A DNA stretch of 46,401 nt. Source: an uncultured Eubacteriales bacterium. Its GTDB lineage: Bacteria; Bacillota; Clostridia; TANB77; CAG-508. Position numbers and translations under genes: made by a program. Numbering within the stretch: the stretch's first letter is position 1; every line of letters starts with the position of its first letter. Where the stretch lies: contig CAOKHL010000012.1 in assembly GCA_948468315.1 (NCBI GenBank), positions 1-46,401 of the forward strand, in the 5' to 3' direction. The notes beneath the pieces are model-generated. The model saw nothing but the letters and a program-made list of their open reading frames with translations, ran no database searches and was not told where the DNA came from. Shown piece by piece: positions 1 through 9,665 of this stretch.

Positions 1-3000
1 GATCTTTATGATATAATTGTGAAGGTCCAAATTGTAAATGAGCAGGTCCAGAAATTATATAAGCACAATCATTTGGTAAAGTAATAACTGGAAGTATCAT
101 TCTGTGATTTTTCTTAAGTTGATACCAACCACGATATAGCACTTCAGGTTTGTTGTCTACTGCAACTTCAGCAAGTATATTTCTAGAACCAAAGTACTCT
201 GTAAACCAATCATCTACATTTTCATATCCACCAATATTAGCAATAATGTTATCTAGGAATTGCCCTATATTTGCACTTTCTGTATATTTTTTTATATTAC
301 TATCATAAAATGTATTAGTTACACCTACACCAATATTTCCTGTTAATACTTCATTTGTCATATTATCTATTGTCATAGTATCTTTATACATTTTTCCATG
401 GAACAACATAACATCTGATACCTTTGCTCCACTAATTTCAAATCCATACCATCTGTCATAATATGTATATCCATATATCCATTTATTAATTTTTCCACTA
501 TCAATTAATTCCTTTTGTATTTTACTAATTAATATACTATTATTTATATTTAGTACACTCTCTTCTGCATTTTGTAATAATTGAAGTGCTATATTTTCTG
601 CTTGTGCTTTTACTACTTCATTATAATGATCTTTATATAATCTACTGTCTGCCGCTTCTGTAAGAGTATCTAATGTTGCTGTATAATCTACATTTTTAAT
701 GTAGTCTGCTAAAGTTTTTACTATACTTGCTTCTTCTTGCACAACATATTTTCCAAATGCATATTTTAATTTAGTATCTTCTATTTTGTATATTGCTACA
801 TTTTGTTTAAATTCTTCAAATTTCACTTTATATTCTTTTACTGTAGAATCTGTAAATACTACTTTAATACTTGTAATTTTGTTGTTATCTTTTGGAGTTA
901 AATATGTCACTAATTTATTTTCTGCAAATGGTAATACATGTTTAATTGTTTTTGTATTTAATATATCATCAATTGCAACAGTTGCACCATCTACTACTAA
1001 ATATTTTGCATCATAATATGGCATTAATTTCTGTAAATTATGATATGTAACAAATTTCTCTGTTTTAAATCCTGCGACATCTTTTATTCTATAATATTCT
1101 GGTATATATAAATTACTATTAACATTCTCTTCTGGTTTTTCTGAAACTTCTTTATTTGGATCATCATTTTTTAGATGTGGTAATTTATCATAAGATACAC
1201 CTTCCAAATTCCAAATGTTTTCATCAAAGTTTACACTATCTTTCAAAAAGTCTTTAGTAAAGTTATTTTTTGATACTGTTTTCACTCTGTTACCTGATAC
1301 ATTAGAAAGCAAAGTTGATTCTTCTAATTCATAATTATTTGTAGATGTTTTATCAAAATTTGAACCACATATTTTATTGATTACTGTACCTGTTGCTAAA
1401 CTGATATTATTTTTCAAAACTGCATTTCCACTCTGTGATAATCCTATAATACCACCATTTAATCTAGGACCTCCACCAGTCCAATTAAATTGTACTTTAG
1501 AAATACAATTTTCAATAGTAATTGATGCTTCTTCTTTTCCATGTCCTACAACACCACCAATTCCATTACCATCTTTACTTTGTTTTGAATCTATGGTTCC
1601 TTCTACATAGCAGTTTTTAATTGTTCCTCCTAACATATATCCAGCAATACCAGCAACTCTTATATGTCCAGATGTTGTTACATAAAGATCTGTTACACTA
1701 CATTTTTCTATAGTACATCCTGCTTGTAAGGTTCCTATAATACCACCACATTCATTAGCCCCTGTTGTCATATCCAATCCTTTAATATGCACATTGGTAA
1801 TAATTGTATTTTGTGCAGTATTTGCAATACTACCTTTACTTGTACCTCCTATTAAAGTTACATCTTCTAAAATAAGGTTTTCAATTGTTGCACTTTCAAG
1901 TGTTTCAAATAATGGTTTATTTAAATTATATATTTTATGTCCATTTCCATTTAAAGTACCACTAAATGATGAAATAATTGCACTACCTGCTGTTTTTATA
2001 AATGATGCATCATAGTCTTGTGTTAGCTCAATTTTTCCTGATGGATTTGCTTCTATTTCTTCAATTAATGTGTCTATACTTTTATTTTGGAATACTCCAT
2101 CATGACATTCTTCGCAATATGTTACTTTTAATTTATTTTGTTTTCTTCCATTACTATATTGAATAACATTATCATAATCCAAAATGAAGTTTAATGCACC
2201 ATTTTCTGTTATTTCATATTCTTCTATCTCAGCATAAAATAATGGCATTCCTTTTGTTCTTACTTTTACAATATATTTGCTTAAATCTGATAAGTCAGCC
2301 TCTGTTAAGCTTGTAACTTCTAATGTACTTCCCTCTTTATATAAACTAACACCTATAATATCTTTTATTTCAAAGAAACGTTCTGTGCTAATATTAATTA
2401 CTTCTGATAATAATTCTTGTTCTTCATATTGATTATCACCTGTTGTAATTTGGTTTGTATCTAAATCATAATCTGCAATTATTTTTACTTGATATTCTTC
2501 ATCAAGACTTTTCTTAAAAGTAATCTCAGTTGATTTACTACTAAAAGGTTCTTCTTTTATATTTTCACCATTTTCACCTAATATTACTATTTTTCCTCCT
2601 GTTATTGTTTCTTCCAAATCAGTTACTTCAAATGTTACATGAATTGTATTATCTTCATTTTCTTCATATCCAAAGTTTGCAACAGTTGGTCTTAATTTTA
2701 AAATTCCAACTCTTGTTTTATTATTTTGTGTAAATTCAATTTGTTTTGTATTGTTTAGTATTACTTTTTCTATTGTAATTGTTTTTGGTCCAAATGTAGA
2801 AACTACTGGTATATTAGTTTTATAAGTTTTTCCTTCTCTTTCCATTTTATATTGTTTTCCATTAATAATTGCATGAGTAATGAAAAAATCTGTTTGATTT
2901 GTACTGTCAAAACTTACTGTTACCTCTTGTCCTCTTTCAAAATACTTTGTTTCCTTCTCTTTATTATATGTTTTGATATTATTTATTTCTAATTTATAAT

Positions 3001-5239
3001 CTCTAATTAATTGAATTGGTCTTGTTCTAAATATTTCGTTTTCTACATAATTTTGATTTGTCTCTTCTTCAATCTTACCGCTATCTCTATCATATGTCAT
3101 TTTTGCTACTAATGTATATTCTGTATTTAATTCAATATCATCTATTTTAAATGTAACTTTTTCTGCATTAAATGTTTCTGTAGCTACTATTTTTCCGTCA
3201 CTATTTCTAACCAATTCTGCTAATCCTGTTATAAATGCATTATCTGAATCTACTATATTTGCAGTTAATGTTACTGTTCTATTTTCTATATCATCAACTT
3301 GTAAAAAAGCCTCACTTGTTGGTTTATCTTTTAATATATCTACTTGTACATTATAGTGTGTACTATAAGATAATCCACCTTCGAATGTGAAATCAGTTGT
3401 CTCTAAATCTAATATTCCTGCTTTTTGTCCCACATTCAATGTCACTGAATACGTTACATTTTCATCATTATCAATGTGCTTTGTTGCAATACATTTCAAG
3501 TTATTTACCATAATATGTGTTATATCTAAGTCTTTTTTATTTGTTTCTATTCTATATGTTAAAGTAATGTTATCTCCTTTTTCAGGATATTTTTTAGAAA
3601 CTTCTACATTTTCTATATGAACAACTGGTGCTACTTCTACTTTATCTTCTGATAATAATTCATTTGTATATACATAGCTTTCACCATTTTCAGATAGTTT
3701 ATAATCTGCAAATATTTTAATTTTATAAATACTTGTTACAACATCTCTATTAGTGTCTAATAATGTATTTATATAATAAGAATTTTCTAGTTCCCCTTCT
3801 TCAGTTTCTTTTACTAAATTTCCATCTGTCAATGTTTCCGTTAAGTTCTTGCTTGAAATTTCATTATCTTGTTCATCAAATACTTTAACAATAAGATTTG
3901 TAATTGATTTATCGATATCCTTTATATAAAGATGTGCTTGAATAGAATTTTGTTGTTTGTTTTCATTATATCTACCTCTTACAACAATCGGGGTATTTTT
4001 TATAACTTTTATTTCTGCTGTTTTATTTACTTCAAATGTTTTTCCATTATCTAAAATAATCTTTTCTATATTAATAGTTTGATTTCCAGCAGTTGTAATT
4101 CCATCTACATATACTCTATATATATCATCTTCTTTTGTAAGTTCATATGTTTTTCCATTAATAATAGCTGTTTTTGGTTCATATGTTGTTATATTTTCAC
4201 TATTAAATTTTAGTATAATATATTCTCCTATTTTAAATTCTTTCTCTTCTTCTTCTATTTCATCTTTTTCTTTATATGTTTTTATATTTGATAACTCAAA
4301 TTTATAGTCTATTACAAGTCTTAAGTTATTTTCTATTGTAGTAGTTCCTTCATTTTCTCCTTCTTGTTCCAAAGTATTTGTATCCAAACTGTATTTTATA
4401 CATAATATTATTTTATAATCTTTATTTTCTTCTACTTTTACATTTATCTTATTATTACCTAATACAATGCCTCCTGATGATATGCATATTTCTTCATCTT
4501 CTGGATTTATATTTTCCCCTTTATCTTCTATAATTCTATATGTTCCTGATTCGAAAGCTTGGTCTATATCTTTTATATCAAATGATATATTTAGTTCTGA
4601 TTTTTGTATATCTTCTTCTACACTCCAATTTTCAACTATTGGCATCGTTTTTAATACATCTACCTTAACTGTATTATCAATTTGAATTTCTTTTTCGTTT
4701 GTTAGTACTACTTTTTCAAATTTATATTCTTTTACACCACTTGTTTCTCCTACATTTATTGTAACTTCATATGATTTCTCATTTGATTCATTTTTTTCTA
4801 AGTCATACTCTTTGCCATTTATAGTAATATTCTTAATACTTTCACCATAAGTAACATCTGCATTGAAACTTAATTTTATATTTTCATTTTTAGTTGGATA
4901 GTAATTATTTACTCCAATATCTCTTAATGTTACTTCATAATCCAATGTTTTTTCTATTTTCTTTATTAAAAGTGTTAAATCTGTTACTGTTATTTTTCCG
5001 TCATTATTTATATCCGCATTTTTCAATTTATTTTCTGGTAATTGCTTTGAATTTATTAAGTGCAACTCTAATAGACTAACATCTGCATAATCTACTTCAT
5101 TATCATCATTTAAATCACCCTTATTAATATAAGTTGCATAAATTATACCCAAAAATATCAATAAAAATATTGGTATACAAATACTTATTCTTAATAAAAA
5201 TTTATTTTTAGCTATTTTATTTCTTACAGTTCTTTTCAT
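1..5239 (-). CDS. Dockerin-bearing M26/Zmp-like surface metalloprotease, 3' end outside window
   Basis: Seen: one open frame of about 1746 codons from ATG 5239 running off the left edge; I translated the start, the middle (about 1380-1620) and the distal end and found no stop. Order: N-terminal membrane segment (residues about 15-35), a dockerin-like pair of calcium loops (GDLNDDNEVDYAD and ADINNDGKITVTD, about 40-95), many similar Ig-like beta repeats, a glycine-rich GLUG-type helix region (GGVVGHG, GGIIGLS) near 1380-1620, then a segment ending ILPVITLPNDCAYIISGP. Known: GLUG repeats followed by this kind of segment occur in streptococcal IgA1/Zmp peptidases (M26), whose HExxH site lies further on. 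Inferred: a wall- or complex-associated protease acting on host glycoproteins; the catalytic motif is not visible here. It follows the cohesin-dockerin gene by 37 bp, probably in one operon. It could instead be a non-catalytic adhesin. Confidence 0.7.
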   Translation of the reverse strand, partial: MKRTVRNKIAKNKFLLRISICIPIFLLIFLGIIYATYINKGDLNDDNEVDYADVSLLELHLINSKQLPENKLKNADINNDGKITVTDLTLLIKKIEKTLDYEVTLRDIGVNNYYPTKNENIKLSFNADVTYGESIKNITINGKEYDLEKNESNEKSYEVTINVGETSGVKEYKFEKVVLTNEKEIQIDNTVKVDVLKTMPIVENWSVEEDIQKSELNISFDIKDIDQAFESGTYRIIEDKGENINPEDEEICISSGGIVLGNNKINVKVEENKDYKIILCIKYSLDTNTLEQEGENEGTTTIENNLRLVIDYKFELSNIKTYKEKDEIEEEEKEFKIGEYIILKFNSENITTYEPKTAIINGKTYELTKEDDIYRVYVDGITTAGNQTINIEKIILDNGKTFEVNKTAEIKVIKNTPIVVRGRYNENKQQNSIQAHLYIKDIDKSITNLIVKVFDEQDNEISSKNLTETLTDGNLVKETEEGELENSYYINTLLDTNRDVVTSIYKIKIFADYKLSENGESYVYTNELLSEDKVEVAPVVHIENVEVSKKYPEKGDNITLTYRIETNKKDLDITHIMVNNLKCIATKHIDNDENVTYSVTLNVGQKAGILDLETTDFTFEGGLSYSTHYNVQVDILKDKPTSEAFLQVDDIENRTVTLTANIVDSDNAFITGLAELVRNSDGKIVATETFNAEKVTFKIDDIELNTEYTLVAKMTYDRDSGKIEEETNQNYVENEIFRTRPIQLIRDYKLEINNIKTYNKEKETKYFERGQEVTVSFDSTNQTDFFITHAIINGKQYKMEREGKTYKTNIPVVSTFGPKTITIEKVILNNTKQIEFTQNNKTRVGILKLRPTVANFGYEENEDNTIHVTFEVTDLEETITGGKIVILGENGENIKEEPFSSKSTEITFKKSLDEEYQVKIIADYDLDTNQITTGDNQYEEQELLSEVINISTERFFEIKDIIGVSLYKEGSTLEVTSLTEADLSDLSKYIVKVRTKGMPLFYAEIEEYEITENGALNFILDYDNVIQYSNGRKQNKLKVTYCEECHDGVFQNKSIDTLIEEIEANPSGKIELTQDYDASFIKTAGSAIISSFSGTLNGNGHKIYNLNKPLFETLESATIENLILEDVTLIGGTSKGSIANTAQNTIITNVHIKGLDMTTGANECGGIIGTLQAGCTIEKCSVTDLYVTTSGHIRVAGIAGYMLGGTIKNCYVEGTIDSKQSKDGNGIGGVVGHGKEEASITIENCISKVQFNWTGGGPRLNGGIIGLSQSGNAVLKNNISLATGTVINKICGSNFDKTSTNNYELEESTLLSNVSGNRVKTVSKNNFTKDFLKDSVNFDENIWNLEGVSYDKLPHLKNDDPNKEVSEKPEENVNSNLYIPEYYRIKDVAGFKTEKFVTYHNLQKLMPYYDAKYLVVDGATVAIDDILNTKTIKHVLPFAENKLVTYLTPKDNNKITSIKVVFTDSTVKEYKVKFEEFKQNVAIYKIEDTKLKYAFGKYVVQEEASIVKTLADYIKNVDYTATLDTLTEAADSRLYKDHYNEVVKAQAENIALQLLQNAEESVLNINNSILISKIQKELIDSGKINKWIYGYTYYDRWYGFEISGAKVSDVMLFHGKMYKDTMTIDNMTNEVLTGNIGVGVTNTFYDSNIKKYTESANIGQFLDNIIANIGGYENVDDWFTEYFGSRNILAEVAVDNKPEVLYRGWYQLKKNHRMILPVITLPNDCAYIISGPAHLQFGPSQLYHKD

Positions 5240-5276
5240 TTTATTAGTTTCATCTCCTTTTCCTCTTTTACTGTTC

Positions 5277-6194
5277 CTAATTTAACTTCAATAAATCTAT
5301 TAATATTAATTTCATTTGTGCTACATCATTAATTGTTATTTCTCCATCATCATCAACATCTGCAGCTTTTTCTTTCACTCCTGTTAGTAATTTGTTATCA
5401 ATTAGATGTAATTTTTCTTCTGCTAAGTCATTAATTGTTATTTCTCCATCTTTATCTATATCTCCTATTACTATCAATGTGTATTGTAATGTAGAGCCTA
5501 CTTTTATTTTTGTACCTGTTGATATAACATCATTTTCATTTAATTTATTTCCACTTTCATCTATAAATATCAAGTCTCTATTTGTTGTTACACTTTGTTT
5601 AAATTCTGTAACTGTTGTTTTTGGTAATATTCTTTCAATGTACTCTTTTTCTATTCTATATTTTTTTGATGTAATTTTATCTGGTTCTTCTGGATCTGGT
5701 GTTTGTTCTTTTATAATGTTTAATAATACTGTTGCATCCTCCATAAATAAATCTTCTTTACCTTCTGATGTACTAATTTGCCCTATTCTTACATCTGTTT
5801 TTGCAGGTTCAATTTCATTTTTTACTTTTAATTTAAGTTGTAAAATGTCTTCTTCTTTTTTACTTCCTGCTTTTTTGATTGCTACTAATTCTTTTGTTTC
5901 TACATTATATTTTAGTTCTTCCCAATCATTCTCTGTTTTGAAATCACTTTGTACTACTTTTTCAAATATTTCTTCATCATATTGTAATGTGGCCTTAAAA
6001 GCATTTATCCCCTTAACAATTTGATTATATTTATTGAATTTAAGAGTAACTATAACCTCTTGTCCAGCTTCTAATTCTTCTACTGAACCCACTAATTGAG
6101 CTTCTATCTTGTATGTATTTGCTATTGCCAATACTGTGGTTGCTATTGAAGTAAAAATAATTAATCCTATCATATACATTATTGTTTTTTTCAT
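5277..6194 (-). CDS. Secreted cohesin-like + dockerin protein
   Basis: Seen: ATG 6194 is preceded by GGGAGG; an in-frame ATG 27 bases upstream has no ribosome site, so the shorter start is preferred. The product of about 305 residues has an N-terminal hydrophobic signal segment (residues 1-25), a beta-rich domain (about 26-165) that reads like a cohesin/CBM-type fold, a linker, and a C-terminal dockerin with two calcium loops (GDIDKDGEITIND, ADVDDDGEITIND). Known: cohesin binds dockerin, and proteins carrying both act as adaptors in cellulosome-like assemblies. Inferred: it could link the downstream dockerin protease to a larger surface complex. The first domain assignment rests on pattern and context only; the dockerin is clear. 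Confidence 0.65.
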   Translation of the reverse strand: MKKTIMYMIGLIIFTSIATTVLAIANTYKIEAQLVGSVEELEAGQEVIVTLKFNKYNQIVKGINAFKATLQYDEEIFEKVVQSDFKTENDWEELKYNVETKELVAIKKAGSKKEEDILQLKLKVKNEIEPAKTDVRIGQISTSEGKEDLFMEDATVLLNIIKEQTPDPEEPDKITSKKYRIEKEYIERILPKTTVTEFKQSVTTNRDLIFIDESGNKLNENDVISTGTKIKVGSTLQYTLIVIGDIDKDGEITINDLAEEKLHLIDNKLLTGVKEKAADVDDDGEITINDVAQMKLILIDLLKLN

Positions 6195-6261
6195 ATCTTC
6201 CTCCCTTTTAACTATGTACATTTTTGTTTTTAAGACTTTATATTTATAATTCTACATAACA

Positions 6262-6290
6262 ATTATAGCACTACTATTCGATTTTCTCAA
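6262..6290 (-). promoter_or_regulatory. Promoter of the cohesin/dockerin operon
   Basis: On the minus strand TTGAGA (6285-6290) and TATAAT (6262-6267) are separated by 17 bases, about 70 bases before the ATG at 6194. It matches the housekeeping sigma-A consensus. Confidence 0.6.
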
Positions 6291-6383
6291 GCCTTTATCT
6301 ATTTATTTTAATATTTTTTATCAAATTAACTTGTAACTACCTCTTACATAAAAATGTGTATATTTTATTTATAAGGTAAAAAA

Positions 6384-8036
6384 TTATCCTGCTTTATTTA
6401 TTTTAGGATATAAATTTATAATAAAGTTTGTTGGATCTGAATCTTTTCTTATTGATTTTTCCATTTTTAGATATGTTACTTGAGATAATATTGTTTTTAA
6501 TAAACTGTTTTTCTCCTCTGGTGTTTGTAATAAATCATATATATCGAGAAAATTTTTAATTTTAGGTACAATCACATCTCTTTCTTTATCTACATTTTTC
6601 TCCTGTTCCAATTTTATTTTATATTCTTCAATAGAATTATTAATTCTATTCACATTCTGTGATACTGCCTTTGATCTTTCCTTAAACATTTCTTTTGTAT
6701 ATGTTCCATCTTCTAAAAAGTTAAAAATACTGAGTAATTTGTCATTTTCCTTTTTTGCTTCTGCCTCTAATGAGTCTATTGTCTCTTGAATAGATTTAAG
6801 TCTATTATGATTTATTTTTTCCAACTGTCCTTGATAATCAAATCTATATTGTTCAAGCCATTTTTTCAAACCTTCTAATACCTTTTCTTCTACATAATGA
6901 AACTTTGAACTAACATTATCACATTTTGTATTTGAACAATATAAAGTAGGCTCTTTACCAAATTTGCTGTAAGATCTTCTTTTCATTTTTTTGCCACATT
7001 TAGCGCATATTACTAATCCACACAATGAATTTTGCATTACTTTATTATGTACTACTGGTGCTAAATTAAGACTTCTTTTTGCTGATACTATCTTCCAAGT
7101 TTTATCGCTAATAATAGCTTCGTGTAATCCCTCTACTAATATATAATCATTATTTCTTGGTCTAGTTTTTACGAGTTTCTCTTTTTTATATACTTTAACT
7201 TCTTTTCTTGCATTCCATTTTATCTTACCTATGTACACAGGATTAGCTAATATATCTTTTACACTAGCTACTGACCACTCATTATTTTTTCTTGGCTTTA
7301 ACCCCATTTGATTTAATTTTTTAGTAACTTCATTTAATGATAAATCATTATAAGCATATAAATCAAACATTATTTTTACAATACTTGCTTCGAAATTTTT
7401 TCTTAATGTATATCCTTTGTCACCTTTTATCTTAACTCTGTCATATCCAAATGGTGCTATACTTCCAACATACTTACCTTCATTTACTGATAATATTCTA
7501 CCTCTTTGTAATCTTCTATTGATTACTTTATATTCCCTTCTAGACATAAATAATCCAAATTCAAAATATTCTTCATCAAATTCATCATTTGGATCATAAA
7601 TTTTTATTGGTGTAATTATTTTTGTATTAGATATTTTAAATGCTTTTGAAATAATTCCTTGATCCATTGTTTCCCCACGAGCTAATCTTTCTACTTCAAC
7701 AACTAATACACCTTTCCATTTTTCTGCTTTTACATCAGATAATAGTTTCTGTATTTCTGGTCTAGCCTCAATTGTTTCTCCACTTACTATTTCTCGATAT
7801 ATCTTTCCTATTTTTAATCCTTTTCTGCTTGCTAAATCTAATAATATATGTTCATGTCTTGCTAAAGTTTCTCCCTCTCCTTTTGCCTCTGCTTCCATAT
7901 CTGCTCTTGATTTTCTTAAATAAATCGCATATTCCCCTAAAATATCTAATACTTTTTCGGCAGAATAACCATTATATACCTCTTCCAAAATACCTCCTTC
8001 CTTTGTAATTTTATCCAACAGCTGAGATTTTAGCAT
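6384..8036 (-). CDS. Large serine recombinase
   Basis: Catalyses site-specific DNA exchange through a phosphoserine intermediate. Seen: 550 residues. The resolvase domain (about 35-180) has YLRKSRAD with Ser43 as likely nucleophile and the VLVVEVERLARG segment. A recombinase domain follows (about 195-300), then a zinc ribbon (CGLVICAKCGKKMKRR and a later YCSNTKCDN, about 340-375), and a C-terminal charged coiled coil (about 405-480). The length is normal for integrases of phages and skin-type elements. Start: ATG 8036 has no ribosome site; an in-frame TTG at 7988 has GGAAGGAGG four bases upstream and may be the real start. The gene lies about 255 bases from a broken cotJC and points away from it, the usual place of an integrase next to its attachment site. 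That it recombines at cotJC is inferred. Confidence 0.92.
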   Translation of the reverse strand: MLKSQLLDKITKEGGILEEVYNGYSAEKVLDILGEYAIYLRKSRADMEAEAKGEGETLARHEHILLDLASRKGLKIGKIYREIVSGETIEARPEIQKLLSDVKAEKWKGVLVVEVERLARGETMDQGIISKAFKISNTKIITPIKIYDPNDEFDEEYFEFGLFMSRREYKVINRRLQRGRILSVNEGKYVGSIAPFGYDRVKIKGDKGYTLRKNFEASIVKIMFDLYAYNDLSLNEVTKKLNQMGLKPRKNNEWSVASVKDILANPVYIGKIKWNARKEVKVYKKEKLVKTRPRNNDYILVEGLHEAIISDKTWKIVSAKRSLNLAPVVHNKVMQNSLCGLVICAKCGKKMKRRSYSKFGKEPTLYCSNTKCDNVSSKFHYVEEKVLEGLKKWLEQYRFDYQGQLEKINHNRLKSIQETIDSLEAEAKKENDKLLSIFNFLEDGTYTKEMFKERSKAVSQNVNRINNSIEEYKIKLEQEKNVDKERDVIVPKIKNFLDIYDLLQTPEEKNSLLKTILSQVTYLKMEKSIRKDSDPTNFIINLYPKINKAG

Positions 8037-8061
8037 AAATTAAATAAAATTACAAATCATT

Positions 8062-8199
8062 TTAAACATATTCTGAAACCTTTTTTATTATTAAACTTAA
8101 TAATATCTCCAGTATTTCTTTATCCTCTTCTTTTGTTCCAATATCTCTATTATCGAACCTAATTACTGTAGAATCACTTTTATATTCATCTATAATCAT
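8062..8199 (-). CDS. Small ORF (45 codons) upstream of the recombinase
   Basis: I do not recognise it. Seen: ATG 8199 is preceded by AAAAGAGGTG, and the frame is open for 45 codons to TAA at 8062, ending 25 bases before the recombinase ATG, so the two are probably co-transcribed. The product starts MIIDEYKSDS, is acidic in its first two thirds and ends in a hydrophobic, possibly helical stretch (EILLSLIIKKVSEYV). It has no zinc motif or helix-turn-helix that I can see. A role as a recombination directionality factor or regulator is possible from position only. The good ribosome site supports real translation. Confidence 0.5.
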   Translation of the reverse strand: MIIDEYKSDSTVIRFDNRDIGTKEEDKEILEILLSLIIKKVSEYV

Positions 8200-8282
8200 A
8201 CATACACCTCTTTTTTAATATGTATGCACAATATCTTTTTATTTTTCCTATTCTTTTTCATAATTCTGTATAGACTTCCTTT

Positions 8283-8300
8283 TGGAGCATAAGAATTAGC
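8283..8300. other. Junction between element DNA and cotJC (candidate attachment site)
   Basis: To the right of 8293 the plus strand encodes the conserved CotJC peptide ELAHLEM in frame; to the left the frame meets TAA (8290-8292) and the similarity ends. The serine recombinase gene lies on the left side. The exact crossover bases cannot be fixed without the intact gene or the other end of the element. Confidence 0.5.
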
Positions 8301-8694
8301 CCATCTTGAAATGGTTGGAACAATTGTGCATCAATTAACTAAAGATGCTTCTATAGAAGAAATTGAAGCTGCGGGACTTGGAGCGTATTATACAGACCAT
8401 GGTGTTGATGTATATCCTCAATCTGCTGGTGGAACTCCTTTTACAGCAGCATATATTGCATGTAAAGGTGACCCAATAGCAAACTTACAAGAAGACTTAG
8501 CTGCAGAACAAAAAGCAAGAGCAACTTATGAAAAATTAATAGATTTATGTAGAGATAATCCTGATGTATTAGACCCATTAAAATTCTTAAGAGAAAGAGA
8601 AGTAGTTCACTTCCAAAGATTTGGAGAAGCTCTTCGTAAAGTTCAAGATAAACTTGCTGATAAAAACTTTTATATGAATAATTGTAATAAATAA
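8293..8694 (+). pseudogene. cotJC: 3' fragment of cotJC (manganese catalase / spore coat protein)
   Basis: CotJC is a ferritin-like di-manganese catalase of the spore coat in Bacillota. Seen: the reading frame matches the family from ELAHLEMVGTIVHQL at 8293 through GLGAYYTDHG, AAYIACKGDPIANL, AAEQKARATYE and REREVVHFQRFGEAL to a normal C-terminus. An ATG at 8311 allows a 127-residue ORF but has no ribosome site upstream. Known: the family is about 190 residues, so roughly the first 65-75 are missing, including the first helix with a metal-binding glutamate; the ExxH of the second helix and the distal E and H ligands remain. Alone it should be inactive. Oddity: the break coincides with the recombinase side of the preceding region, as in sporulation genes split by skin-like elements. 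The 5' part is not in this window. Confidence 0.85.
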
Positions 8695-8702
8695 ATATAA
8701 AA

Positions 8703-8757
8703 TGAACCCAATTTATTAAACTTTTTCATCCATTAATTGGGGTTCACTGTATTTTTT
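8703..8757 (+). terminator. Terminator after cotJC
   Basis: TGAACCCAATT (8703-8713) pairs with AATTGGGGTTCA (8735-8746) with one bulged G, followed by a T-rich run (ATTTTTTG). Confidence 0.55.
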
Positions 8758-8792
8758 GTAACTACTATATTTATTATATAATACACAAAAAT

Positions 8793-8834
8793 AGGTACAA
8801 TACTTGCATACATAAGTTGCAAAATATTGTACCT
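8793..8834 (-). terminator. Terminator of the alpha/beta hydrolase gene
   Basis: AGGTACAATA (8793-8802) and TATTGTACCT (8825-8834) form a 10-bp stem, extended by TTGCA/TTGCAA. On the minus strand it lies just after the stop at 8840 and is followed by TATTTTTG. Confidence 0.65.
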
Positions 8835-8839
8835 AAGTA

Positions 8840-9649
8840 TTAATTATTTAAAAATTTTATCAAAGTTCTATTAAAATTATCTTTATCATCATAAAAAGCT
8901 CCATGCCCTGCTTTTTCCAAAGGAAACATAATAGAATTCTTAATATTCTTGTTCATAATTTCTGCCATTCCAAATGGACATATTTTGTCTTCCTTTCCAT
9001 GAAAAATGCCTGTTGGTGTACATATATATTTTAAATCATCAAATACATTTTCATCTCTTAAGGCTATCAAAGAACACATTTCTCCTAAACCAGATGCACT
9101 ATTATTTAAATTTTGAAACCAATCTTTAAAATATTTTGATGGTTCCTTATAGAAAAATATACTTCCAAAATATTCATTTAATTCTGGTCTATCATTAAAT
9201 CCACGTTTAATTAATTTATTAGTATCTTCTAATGTTTGCCCATATGGATTATGATATGATTTACAATATGATGGTACTGCTGCATCACATAAACATAATT
9301 TTCTAACTCCATATCCTCTATATAATTTCATATATCTAGTAACAATTGCTCCACCCATTGAAAATCCTAATAAATCGAAGTCACATAAATTTAATTCATA
9401 TATAACACAGTACAAATCTGTTGCAAATTGATTATAATTATATCCTGCACTTGTTACTTCTGAATTTCCAAATCCTCTTAAATCCATGGTAACTATTCTA
9501 TATCCAGCATTTAATAATGCAGGTATTTGATATTCAAACATTTCATGTGATAATGGCCAACCATGAACTAATACTATGGTTCTTTTTCCATTTGGATTAA
9601 GTTCATATACAGCTATTTTGGCATTATCATTTGACTTAATAAAGAACAT
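8840..9649 (-). CDS. Alpha/beta hydrolase
   Basis: Seen: 269 residues with the oxyanion-region HGWPLSHEMF (about 30-39), the nucleophile elbow GFSMGG (Ser near residue 97), a late aspartate in GKEDKICPFG and the catalytic His in KAGHGAF (about 247). This layout and the HGWPLS opening are typical of the esterase/non-haem haloperoxidase-like group. There is no signal peptide, so it should be cytosolic. The ATG is preceded by AGGAG. The substrate cannot be told from sequence. It sits 16 bases after the DUF6512 membrane protein gene and is likely co-transcribed with it. Confidence 0.85.
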   Translation of the reverse strand: MFFIKSNDNAKIAVYELNPNGKRTIVLVHGWPLSHEMFEYQIPALLNAGYRIVTMDLRGFGNSEVTSAGYNYNQFATDLYCVIYELNLCDFDLLGFSMGGAIVTRYMKLYRGYGVRKLCLCDAAVPSYCKSYHNPYGQTLEDTNKLIKRGFNDRPELNEYFGSIFFYKEPSKYFKDWFQNLNNSASGLGEMCSLIALRDENVFDDLKYICTPTGIFHGKEDKICPFGMAEIMNKNIKNSIMFPLEKAGHGAFYDDKDNFNRTLIKFLNN

Positions 9650-9665
9650 ATAAAAACTCCTCTTC

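Noticed and set aside
1..5239. Plus-strand ORFs of 60-80 codons across the left end
   Set aside because: They are the complement of a single long minus-strand frame with recognisable dockerin and beta-helix motifs.
1..8290. The 5' half of cotJC within the window
   Set aside because: No plus-strand frame with CotJC N-terminal sequence was found; it must be outside or lost.
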